From UBA9926 sp913052075 (lineage in GTDB: Bacteria; Pseudomonadota; Gammaproteobacteria; Pseudomonadales; Azotimanducaceae): a stretch of 14,427 nt of DNA. The number at the start of each line of letters is the position of its first letter. The stretch's first letter is position 1. The position numbers and the translations under genes were made by a program. The stretch is taken from contig CAJXDD010000046.1 in assembly GCA_913052075.1 (NCBI GenBank), positions 1 through 14,427 of the forward strand, written 5' to 3'. A model generated the notes under the pieces. That model saw only the letters and a program-made list of their open reading frames with translations. It was not told where the DNA came from and ran no database searches. Below are positions 1-6,407 of this stretch, one piece after another.

Positions 1-1
1 C

Positions 2-193
2 TCACCTAAGGTTAGGGCAGTAATTGCCAAGTCACTGCTCGATGGCCACGCCTTTGCCAGCAACGATCAATCACCTACCGCCAGACACCCCCTGTTCTAC
101 ACGCGCTTCAGGCCTGCTGATCGTGTTGGGATGTCTCTTGGAGCTAAGCGCTTGTCAGGTACGAAGCAGTTCGTTCTCTTTCTCATCAGGTGA
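2..193 (+). CDS. Possible C-terminal end of an unidentified upstream gene
   Basis: A reading frame is open from the left edge of the window to a TGA at 191-193, giving 63 codons without a visible start. It could therefore be the tail of a gene beginning outside the window. The translated piece is basic, has no Cys or Trp, and ends in QFVLFLIR. I do not recognise the family. The ligase gene begins 21 bases downstream, so the two could be co-transcribed. A competing frame (24-218) is Ser/Pro/Cys-rich and looks like a shadow, although it ends in a TTGA overlap with the ligase start. Third-position GC is about the same in both frames (my hand count), so composition does not decide. This is a weak call resting only on openness and plausible amino-acid content. 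Confidence 0.3.
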   Translation, partial: SPKVRAVIAKSLLDGHAFASNDQSPTARHPLFYTRFRPADRVGMSLGAKRLSGTKQFVLFLIR

Positions 194-202
194 TTTAGCG
201 CC

Positions 203-206
203 GGAG
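203..206 (+). promoter_or_regulatory. Ribosome binding site that fixes the TTG start of the ligase gene
   Basis: GGAG lies 8 bases upstream of the TTG at 215. The nearby ATG at 210 is only 3 bases from it and leads to a stop after two codons (ATG GCT TGA). This supports TTG-215 as the true start. Confidence 0.5.
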
Positions 207-214
207 CGAATGGC

Positions 215-1948
215 TTGATAACGCTCGGTCGCACAACTGCCGCTCGGCTTTGGCTTCACTTAGCGGGGCTCTATTTCTTAGTCGCGGCCCATTTTACTTT
301 TCCTAACCACGGGGGTTTTGGCCTTGAGCTCCCTGCAAACCCAGTGGCCTGGATGTTCATCGCGAGCTGGATCGGAATCGGATTCTGGCATTGGACAACT
401 CGTAAATCACTGCGCTACTCCACCACCACGTTGTGGTTCATGGCTGGCGTCCTGGTCTTAGCCCTGCCCCAATTTTACCCTTGGGCTGCCACCGAGGATG
501 GCGCTGGCCGACGGCTGCTCGGTCTGCTTGGGGGATTGCTGTTCTTTATCGCCATTCAGCAACAGCTGTGGCGCCAAAATCGCTGGCGATCCGTGTTGAC
601 GCTCATCCTTGCTTGTTGCGCCATTCAGTCTGGGATTGGCCTCGGCCAATACTTTGTGCTGGAGCCGGGCAACATTCTCGGATTTAACAAAACCATGAAC
701 CGACCTTATGGAACGTTTCAGCAGGTCAACGTCATGGCGAGCTTTGTCGCGACTGGATTGGTCTTGGCCATCTACCTGTTCACCTCGCCTACCCGCTCTC
801 ACAGCCGTTTGATTGACGCCCTCGCGATATTTCAGATATTCGCGGCTGCGTTACTGCTTGTCGTGATCCAATCCAGAACCGGTCAGCTGGCAGGCGTGCT
901 CGGCGTCATGCTACTCATTCCCCGCCTGCTGATCAGCGGCAGGCCGCAAACCATTGTTGTTCTAGTAACGCTAGCTCTCGGACTTCTCGCTGCGAATCTG
1001 AGTCGCGAAGTGGTGGATCAAGTCGACCGACCGCTTACCATCTATGAGGATCCAGGGGCGCGAACAACGATTTACGCGCAATCCGCTGACGTCATTGGAG
1101 AGCATTGGGTGCTAGGGGCTGGCTATGGCCGTTTTGAATCGGCCTGGAGGAACGAGCACGCCCAGCAGGCATCCCCCCCGGGCAACGTCATTGGCGGACT
1201 CCACGCACTCAATCACCCGCACAATGAAACCCTGTTCTGGACGGTCGAGGGTGGTATCACAGCGCTGATCGGGCTGCTTATTCTTGCCGTTGGGTTCTTA
1301 CGCACTTTTCGGGGCTGCTCCATGGCCCGAATAGCTAGCCTTCTAGCGCTACCTGCGCCCATCCTGATCCACACGCAGACTGAATATCCGCTCTACCACT
1401 CGACATTACATTGGATTGTCTTAATCAGTCTGCTCGCATTTATCGATGGAGAAACCAGCCGCTTGTCATTGGTACGCCTTCCGCGAGTCATACTGCCGGC
1501 CGCGCTCAGTGTATTGCTGCCCCTTTTCACCGCCATTTACATGGTGAGCTCGCTTCAAGCCCTTGTTCATTTGACCCAGATAGAAGCCAGCAAACCCAAA
1601 AACTATGCGCCGCTCACCAACATCTGGAACCCGGCGGCGCAAGCCCACCGTTTTCAATTCCATCTGATGGAGCTTCGTCTGCTGACCGCGTTGTCCAAAC
1701 GTGATGAAGCCGAGCTGAATCACTTTTTACAGTGGATCAGAAAACGAAAAGAGACCCAACCAAGACATCCGTTCTACTTTAACGAGGTACTGGCACTTCA
1801 TGCCCTCAGCCAACACGAAGAGGCGAAGCGCTTACTCAGCGAGGCCCGCTACCTATTCGGCAACCGGCCAGAATTTGCATCCTTGGATGAGTTGTCAGCA
1901 GGCGCCGCCTTTGAAATCCAGCCTCATCAACGTGATTCCACCGAGTGA
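215..1948 (+). CDS. Wzy/PglL-type O-antigen ligase or O-oligosaccharyltransferase
   Basis: A 577-residue multi-pass inner-membrane protein. Hydrophobic segments fill residues 12 to about 450, and a soluble, helical C-terminal region (about 450-577) follows. Family motifs visible are RPYGTFQQVN (163-172), SRTGQ (220-224), GAGYGRFE (301-308), NHPHNETLFW (333-342) in a large periplasmic loop, and a TEYPLYHS segment (389-396). Together these match the PglL_A / Wzy_C / Wzy_C_2 architecture of bacterial O-oligosaccharyltransferases. Such enzymes move a lipid-linked glycan onto Ser/Thr of pilins or other exported proteins, or onto lipid A core in the WaaL branch. The sequence cannot tell which acceptor is used, and no pilin or glycan genes are in the window. 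The start is TTG, supported by GGAG 8 bases upstream; the N-terminal HLAGLYFLVAAHF then matches where the first membrane helix should begin. A terminator-like hairpin follows 10 bases after the stop. Confidence 0.85.
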   Translation: MITLGRTTAARLWLHLAGLYFLVAAHFTFPNHGGFGLELPANPVAWMFIASWIGIGFWHWTTRKSLRYSTTTLWFMAGVLVLALPQFYPWAATEDGAGRRLLGLLGGLLFFIAIQQQLWRQNRWRSVLTLILACCAIQSGIGLGQYFVLEPGNILGFNKTMNRPYGTFQQVNVMASFVATGLVLAIYLFTSPTRSHSRLIDALAIFQIFAAALLLVVIQSRTGQLAGVLGVMLLIPRLLISGRPQTIVVLVTLALGLLAANLSREVVDQVDRPLTIYEDPGARTTIYAQSADVIGEHWVLGAGYGRFESAWRNEHAQQASPPGNVIGGLHALNHPHNETLFWTVEGGITALIGLLILAVGFLRTFRGCSMARIASLLALPAPILIHTQTEYPLYHSTLHWIVLISLLAFIDGETSRLSLVRLPRVILPAALSVLLPLFTAIYMVSSLQALVHLTQIEASKPKNYAPLTNIWNPAAQAHRFQFHLMELRLLTALSKRDEAELNHFLQWIRKRKETQPRHPFYFNEVLALHALSQHEEAKRLLSEARYLFGNRPEFASLDELSAGAAFEIQPHQRDSTE

Positions 1949-1957
1949 TTCCATTCT

Positions 1958-1985
1958 GAGGTCAATCCAGAAACAGGACCTTTTT
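1958..1985 (+). terminator. Likely intrinsic terminator of the ligase gene
   Basis: AGGTC (1959-1963) pairs with GACCT (1977-1981) around a 13-base loop, with one more G-U pair possible at the base. The 3' arm runs directly into T's at 1981-1985. The stem is short and the loop large, so it is a weak hairpin, but its place 10 bases after the stop codon fits. Confidence 0.45.
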
Positions 1986-2304
1986 AAACGCTTGCCCATT
2001 CGCTGGTTACCCAAGCATCCAGCATATTCATTAAATGGTGCGCTCAGTCGACGCAAGCCGTACGCTGCCCGCGTTTTAATGAGACAACCGAGCACCAAAC
2101 ATTGACTTTGAAAGGGGGGACTTTGAGAGGGAGGACACTGAGGCGAGCACTCATTCGGCCAGTCGCCCAAACGAAGCTAGCAGAAGGGTGCTCCATGAAA
2201 TTCGATGGTGACTCACCGCCCGAGTGACGGGGTCTGCAACGATCGATCGAACCTTAACCGGCTTAGAGAACTCGATCTCACAGACCACCCAATCTCTTAT
2301 CGGA
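1986..2304. other. Convergent intergenic region without a convincing gene
   Basis: This stretch lies between the 3' ends of the rightward ligase gene and the leftward transglycosylase gene. Short open frames cross it on both strands, but none has a ribosome site, a recognisable product or natural composition. It holds a 15-base tandem repeat (2104-2133), a perfect small palindrome GGTGACTCACC (2207-2217) and a CGATCGATCG palindrome (2240-2249). I see no RNA gene. Confidence 0.6.
2104..2133. repeat. Two-copy 15-base tandem repeat with a decayed third copy
   Basis: Unit 1 is GACTTTGAAAGGGGG (2104-2118) and unit 2 is GACTTTGAGAGGGAG (2119-2133), matching at 13 of 15 bases. The next 15 bases (2134-2148) start with GAC and keep TGAG but match at only about half the positions. 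It lies in the convergent intergenic region and has no known function. Confidence 0.6.
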
Positions 2305-2910
2305 CTAGAAGAAAAAGAATCGGCGTTTGAACCGACGCTCACAGCCCTTCAACTGCCCAGTGTATTGCTCACTTCGTGCAGCTACTTTTTTTGCGACTGT
2401 CATAAGCCAGGGCTTCGACTGATAGCTGCCCTTTTGAAAACCGCCCTGACCCTCATGGTAGGCAAGGTATAAGTTATAAGCATCAGTTTTCTTAATCTGG
2501 CTTTTTGACGCACTCTGATCGATGTACCAACCCACAAAGTCAGCAGCATCGCCGAAATCGTTCCGATCCGCGGCAAATCGACCTGTGGATCGTTTGTACT
2601 GGTCCCACGTGCTGTCAATGGCTTGGGAGTAACCCTTGGCCGAGGCAGGTCTTGGCCCCGGCAGCACCCACAGTATTTTTGTTCTCGGCGGTTTAGCTCT
2701 GGCTTTAAAGCTCGACTCCTGATGGATAAACGCCATAATAATTGGGATCGTTGTGCCCCACCGGTCCGCGGCACGCTGGCTTTCTTTGTACCATTTGCGC
2801 TGCTCATCAAATATGGCGCACACATTGTCAATATCGTTTGGTTGTTTGGCGGTACAAGCGGTCAAGACAAGCACCGTCACTAATAGGACCCAAAGCGCTC
2901 TCATGCTCAT
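2305..2910 (-). CDS. SLT-domain lytic transglycosylase-like lipoprotein
   Basis: A 201-residue predicted lipoprotein. Residues 1-18 form a lipoprotein signal peptide ending in the lipobox LTAC, with Cys19 as the lipidation site. The mature part resembles the lysozyme-like SLT fold: FIHQESSF contains the probable catalytic Glu65, followed by AKGYSQAIDSTW, a DFVGWYIDQS segment and YLAYHEGQGG. SLT enzymes cleave the MurNAc-GlcNAc bond in peptidoglycan, producing 1,6-anhydroMurNAc; the lipid would hold it in a membrane, probably the outer one. The chosen ATG overlaps the ligA stop as ATGA (2907-2910), with GGAG a few bases upstream; an ATG six bases further on is an alternative. It is the last gene of the smc-zipA-ligA cluster, which I recall as a recurrent position for this lipoprotein in Pseudomonas-like genomes. 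The C-terminus ends in four Phe encoded by a pyrimidine run that may double as a terminator. Confidence 0.82.
   Translation of the reverse strand: MSMRALWVLLVTVLVLTACTAKQPNDIDNVCAIFDEQRKWYKESQRAADRWGTTIPIIMAFIHQESSFKARAKPPRTKILWVLPGPRPASAKGYSQAIDSTWDQYKRSTGRFAADRNDFGDAADFVGWYIDQSASKSQIKKTDAYNLYLAYHEGQGGFQKGSYQSKPWLMTVAKKVAARSEQYTGQLKGCERRFKRRFFFF
2308..2335 (-). terminator. Possible terminator embedded in the 3' end of the transglycosylase gene
   Basis: Read on the minus strand, TCGG (2335-2332) can pair with CCGA (2323-2320) around an 8-base loop, with a G-U pair extending the stem. It is followed by TTCTTTTTCTTC up to the stop codon. The stem is short and the T-run is broken by C's, so this is tentative. 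No better terminator is visible just after the stop. Confidence 0.3.
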
Positions 2911-4952
2911 CGCTCTCCACTGCTCGCAGGCCAAGCACCCAACTTCTGGAGCCGATCTAATAATGCATCACTATCGATAACAGGCACACCAAGTGCCGTT
3001 GCCTTAGACAGCTTTGAGCCTGCCTCACTGCCCGCTGCAAGCATGTCAGTTTTCTTAGAGACAGACCCTGTTACTTTCGCTCCTAGGCTCTGTAGTGTTC
3101 GTTTTAATTCGTCTCGTGAAAATGCTTCGAAACTGCCGGTAATCACCCAAGTCTGGCCGAGTAGTGGGGCATCGGCTTCATCTATAGGCTGAACATCCTC
3201 CCACACCACCCCAAGCTCAAGGAGTTGATCCACTACGTTAGATGACTTGGGGTGATCGAAAAAGTGGCGAATCTTACCAGCGACAATCGGTCCAACATCC
3301 TGAACTTGCTCAAGTGCTAGCTCGCTAGCGTCTCGCACCTGCTCAAGGCTTCCGAAGTGGCTCTCTAGCGCCTGCGCCGTCGCCTCACCCACTTCAGGTA
3401 TGCCTAGCGCATAAATGAATTTAGCCAACGTGGTTTGCTTTGACTGATCAATCGCGCCAATCAAATTCTGCGCTGATTTTTCTGCAAAACGGTCGAGCTC
3501 TACCACTTCATCAAATGTCAATCGGTACAAATCGGCGGGCTGACCAACGAGGCCTGCCTCCATCAGCTGGTCGATCACCTTCTCGCCGAGACCTTCAATA
3601 TCCATGGCGCCTCGTGAAACAAAGTGTTTTAGGCCTTCTCTAAGTTGCGCGGGACAGGTCAAGGTCTCGGGGCAGCGGAGTACCACTTCTGCTGGACTTT
3701 GCGACAATAGAGCATTGCACTCTGGGCAATGCTGTGGAATGTCGATCGATTTACGCTGGCTTGACACCGCTGCTAACTCAAGCCGAACAATTTTGGGAAT
3801 CACATCGCCTGCTCTTTCGATGACCACTCGATCCCCTATCGCCACGCCGAGTCGCTTAATTTCATCAAAGTTATGAAGAGTCGCATTGCTGATAATCACG
3901 CCACCGACACTTATAGGCAGAAGCCGAGCCACAGGTGTGACAGCGCCAGTGCGGCCTACCTGGAATTCAACTTTCTCCAAAATTGTGACACCTTGCTCGG
4001 CTGGAAATTTGCGAGCCGTAGCCCACCTAGGCGTACGCGTCAGCACTCCCAACGACGCTTGGCTCGCCAGGTCGTCAACTTTTATCACCACCCCATCGAT
4101 ATCGTAGTCGAGCGACGATCTTGCCTTTGAAATCTTCTTATAAAATGTTGCACATCCCACGTCATCAACCACTTGCTCAATCAAGGGGTTGATACGAAAC
4201 CCCCAATATCGGAGCCCTTGTAGCGTCTCAAAATGTGATGAGTATTGCAGTGGAACACCGCCAGTTTCGCCAACGCCGTAAGCAAACATGGTTAACTTTC
4301 GTGACGCTGTCAGTCTCGAATCAAGTTGCCTAAGCGAACCCGCAGCAGCATTACGAGGATTAGCGAAAGGCCTCTCTCCCTTGACTTGAAGCCTCTCGTT
4401 CAAGGAATTAAAAACGGAGCGGGCCAGATAAATTTCGCCGCGAACCTCAAGCAATTCGGGATATCCGCTGCCTTGAAGCACAAGTGGTACTGATTCGATT
4501 GTCCTAACGTTATGAGTAACGTCCTCTCCCACTGTGCCGTCACCTCTAGTGGCTGCTCGTGCAAGCTTTCCTGACTCGTACAATAAGCTGATAGCCACAC
4601 CATCGATTTTCGGTTCAACGCAATATCGAATCGAGGTCGCATTTAGACGCTCACAGATCCTCTGGTGAAAAGCGGTGACATCATCATCAGAAAACGCATT
4701 ATCCAAACTGAGCATGGCACGCAAATGCTTGACTTGCTCAAACCCCTCTATCGGCGAAGCACCGACTCGCTGAGTAGGTGAATCTGGCGTCACCAGATGC
4801 GGATGATCCTTCTCTAAACCGACAAGCGCCTGAAAAAGCGCGTCGTACTCCGCATCGCTGATTTCTGGATCGTCGAGCGCGTGATAGCGCATATTGTGGT
4901 GGTGAAGCTGGGATCGCAATGAGCGGAGTCGATCCGATACCGATTGGGTCAA
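2907..4952 (-). CDS. ligA: NAD+-dependent DNA ligase LigA
   Basis: A full-length 681-residue LigA. It seals 3'-OH/5'-phosphate nicks in duplex DNA, using NAD+ to adenylate itself, during Okazaki-fragment joining and repair. The N-terminal Ia domain includes the SDAEYD motif (32-37). The adenylation site is KIDG with Lys115 as nucleophile, at the same position as in E. coli LigA. An OB-fold follows, then a four-Cys zinc finger (Cys409, 412, 427, 433), helix-hairpin-helix repeats (about 440-590) and a C-terminal BRCT domain beginning near LLGQTWVITGSF. The start is TTG at 4952, overlapping the zipA stop as TTGA (4949-4952), with GAGGG 7 bases upstream; translation is probably coupled to zipA. 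The downstream transglycosylase gene overlaps its stop by 4 bases. All key residues are present, and nothing suggests truncation. Confidence 0.97.
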   Translation of the reverse strand: MTQSVSDRLRSLRSQLHHHNMRYHALDDPEISDAEYDALFQALVGLEKDHPHLVTPDSPTQRVGASPIEGFEQVKHLRAMLSLDNAFSDDDVTAFHQRICERLNATSIRYCVEPKIDGVAISLLYESGKLARAATRGDGTVGEDVTHNVRTIESVPLVLQGSGYPELLEVRGEIYLARSVFNSLNERLQVKGERPFANPRNAAAGSLRQLDSRLTASRKLTMFAYGVGETGGVPLQYSSHFETLQGLRYWGFRINPLIEQVVDDVGCATFYKKISKARSSLDYDIDGVVIKVDDLASQASLGVLTRTPRWATARKFPAEQGVTILEKVEFQVGRTGAVTPVARLLPISVGGVIISNATLHNFDEIKRLGVAIGDRVVIERAGDVIPKIVRLELAAVSSQRKSIDIPQHCPECNALLSQSPAEVVLRCPETLTCPAQLREGLKHFVSRGAMDIEGLGEKVIDQLMEAGLVGQPADLYRLTFDEVVELDRFAEKSAQNLIGAIDQSKQTTLAKFIYALGIPEVGEATAQALESHFGSLEQVRDASELALEQVQDVGPIVAGKIRHFFDHPKSSNVVDQLLELGVVWEDVQPIDEADAPLLGQTWVITGSFEAFSRDELKRTLQSLGAKVTGSVSKKTDMLAAGSEAGSKLSKATALGVPVIDSDALLDRLQKLGAWPASSGER

Positions 4953-6190
4953 GCGCTCACCCTCGCTCTGCGATTTCCTGTTCTCAGGCCCTCAAGTTCT
5001 TCAGCTATAAACTCAATGGATTCGAGAGTGAGGGGTTGCCTCCGGCCATCAGCCATAACCGCCTGGCTAATCTCAGCAAGTTTGGCAGCCTCATGCAGCA
5101 TCACGCGATAGGCCCAGGCAGGGTTAGAGACATCATCTAAAGCTAGGATTAGAGAGACCCCAGGAATGAGCTGCTCCGGATGATCGAGGTCAAATACTCC
5201 AGGCTCTACCAAATTAACCAAAGTGAAACACCGTTCGCCCTGCTGGGAAAAAAAATGAAATAGTCCGGTCGGATCTTCTGACCAACCCGCTGAGGACAGA
5301 ATGTTCGCGGCTTGCTTAATAGAAATTTCCCCGTGCAGATGCACCACCACAGGGCCTCGCTTGCGAATTCGTGCAGGGCTTTTCTTAGCTTGTTCGGCTG
5401 GGGCTGACTTTCGCCCGGACACGCTATCCGGTAGAGGTTCAGTCAAAGTGGAGGATATCGGTGCAGCCTCCCGGAACATTGACGTTTGCCGCGGCGACTC
5501 ATCGGAGTGGGCGAGATCGATCTTTTTGGTAGGGCTGGTTAAGCCAACAGTTTCAGAAGGTGGACTATCGATCAGTTGCTCGTTAGCCGAATCGCCTTCT
5601 TCTGACTCGGGCAACCGCTCTGCAGTTCCAAAATCCGATTGAGTTTTAGACGCTTTTCTGGCCTCACCGGAACTCACCTCAGCGATTGAGCTTTCATCTC
5701 CCCCTGGTGACTCTCGGTCAAGCGACCAGGAATCGGTGACCAACCTTGTATCACCAACCAATGCTCCTTTTATCGAATGGTGTGAATTTAAATGATTACT
5801 GGCACCGTGTTCCCCGTTTTTGTTTAAAAGTTTGTCGGCAGGACTTAATCTTTTATTGTCTTCGGTCGTAAGCACCGCTTCTTGCAATGGCTGCAAGTTT
5901 GTCGCAGCCTCGATCGCCTCTGACTGTGATGGGGCACTAGCGGTTAAATCATTTAGCTGAGCCATATCGGACTCGCCGGCAAGCGCGACAATTCGTGCAC
6001 CACCGTTGGGCAGCTCGGCCTTCAGCAAGGCTAGTTCATCACCCTCGACCATTGGGAGCGAATTTTGAAACTGGCTGTCAAGCTTCATCTTTAATTTGGG
6101 TTGCCCGAAGTAGGCGCGCCAGACGCCATGGGCAAATACCAGCGCCACGGCCGAGGCCAGCAACAGTAACAATGTGTCACGCAAGTCCAA
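4949..6190 (-). CDS. zipA: Cell division protein ZipA
   Basis: A 413-residue ZipA, the inner-membrane protein that tethers and bundles FtsZ at the division site. A single N-terminal membrane helix (about residues 5-24, TLLLLLASAVALVFAHGVW) puts the N-terminus outside and the bulk in the cytoplasm. Residues about 40-275 form a long, low-complexity linker rich in Ser, Glu and Asp rather than the Pro/Gln-rich linker of E. coli ZipA. Residues about 280-405 match the FtsZ-binding ZipA_C fold, with FTLVNLVEPGVFDLDHPE and the PGVSLILAL strand as recognisable blocks. The start is TTG at 6190: an in-frame stop lies 15 bases upstream, and AGGGGA lies 8 bases before the TTG, so no ATG start is possible there. 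It lies 217 bases downstream of smc and overlaps ligA by 4 bases. That gap could hold a promoter of its own. Confidence 0.93.
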   Translation of the reverse strand: MDLRDTLLLLLASAVALVFAHGVWRAYFGQPKLKMKLDSQFQNSLPMVEGDELALLKAELPNGGARIVALAGESDMAQLNDLTASAPSQSEAIEAATNLQPLQEAVLTTEDNKRLSPADKLLNKNGEHGASNHLNSHHSIKGALVGDTRLVTDSWSLDRESPGGDESSIAEVSSGEARKASKTQSDFGTAERLPESEEGDSANEQLIDSPPSETVGLTSPTKKIDLAHSDESPRQTSMFREAAPISSTLTEPLPDSVSGRKSAPAEQAKKSPARIRKRGPVVVHLHGEISIKQAANILSSAGWSEDPTGLFHFFSQQGERCFTLVNLVEPGVFDLDHPEQLIPGVSLILALDDVSNPAWAYRVMLHEAAKLAEISQAVMADGRRQPLTLESIEFIAEELEGLRTGNRRARVSA

Positions 6191-6219
6191 GATGGCTATC
6201 CCCTACTTTGTCCAAATAT

Positions 6220-6248
6220 TTCTTAGCATTACCTTCGAAAGGTAACAA
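6220..6248 (-). promoter_or_regulatory. Candidate extended -10 promoter for zipA-ligA
   Basis: On the minus strand, TTGTTA (6248-6243) could be a -35 box. It is followed after 17 bases by TGC-TAAGAA (-10 at 6225-6220), which has the TG of an extended -10. Both hexamers are imperfect. The site is about 30 bases upstream of the zipA TTG. A 7-bp hairpin (6229-6245) overlaps the spacer. Confidence 0.25.
6229..6245. repeat. Perfect 7-bp inverted repeat with 3-base loop
   Basis: TTACCTT (6229-6235), loop CGA, AAGGTAA (6239-6245). There is no T-run after it on either strand in the sense needed for an intrinsic terminator. It lies in the smc-zipA gap beside the transposase-flank-like motif. Confidence 0.55.
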
Positions 6249-6272
6249 AAAATGCAAGACCTGACCCTATTT
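6249..6272. repeat. Motif resembling flanks of REP/IS200-type (Y1) transposase loci
   Basis: The plus strand reads AATGCAAGACCTGACCCTAT (6251-6270). From memory, near-identical strings of the form AATGCAAGACCTGACCC recur beside Y1-type transposase genes in many gammaproteobacterial genomes. No transposase coding remnant is visible here, so if the match is real this is only a relic or a target-end sequence. A second inverted repeat, TTAAAG-GAG-CTTTAA, follows at 6281-6295. The assignment rests on recall and is not confirmed. Confidence 0.3.
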
Positions 6273-6407
6273 CTTTGATCTTAAAGGAGCTTTAAACGAT
6301 TTTAAAGAGGTAACAGCTAGAGAGGTTTACCCTTGCATACTGAGGACAGTCGCATCATTTCTTGGAGTAAATCGTCACTCCGAGGGGCACGAAATCGTTC
6401 GAAAAAA

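Noticed and set aside
24..218. 64-codon frame with a lipobox-like LSAC, ending in a TTGA overlap with the ligase
   Set aside because: Ser/Pro/Cys-rich composition, no ribosome site at TTG 24 or ATG 42, no credible signal-peptide start close to the hydrophobic run, and a better competing frame. Kept only as part of a finding.
1800..2170. Open frames on both strands crossing the end of the ligase gene
   Set aside because: Overlap coding sequence of the ligase and show shadow-like composition, without ribosome sites.
2207..2228. GTGACTC / GAGTGAC inverted repeat, considered as operator or terminator
   Set aside because: One central mismatch, no T-run and no gene start nearby; the 11-base GGTGACTCACC palindrome within it could be chance.
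2151..2342. 63-codon minus-strand frame starting inside the end of the transglycosylase gene
   Set aside because: GTG start within another gene, no ribosome site and no recognisable product.
6361..6384. Hairpin CTTGGAGT / ACTCCGAG after smc, considered as the smc terminator
   Set aside because: In the smc direction one pair is a mismatch and no T-run follows; the T-run at 6402-6407 precedes the hairpin instead.
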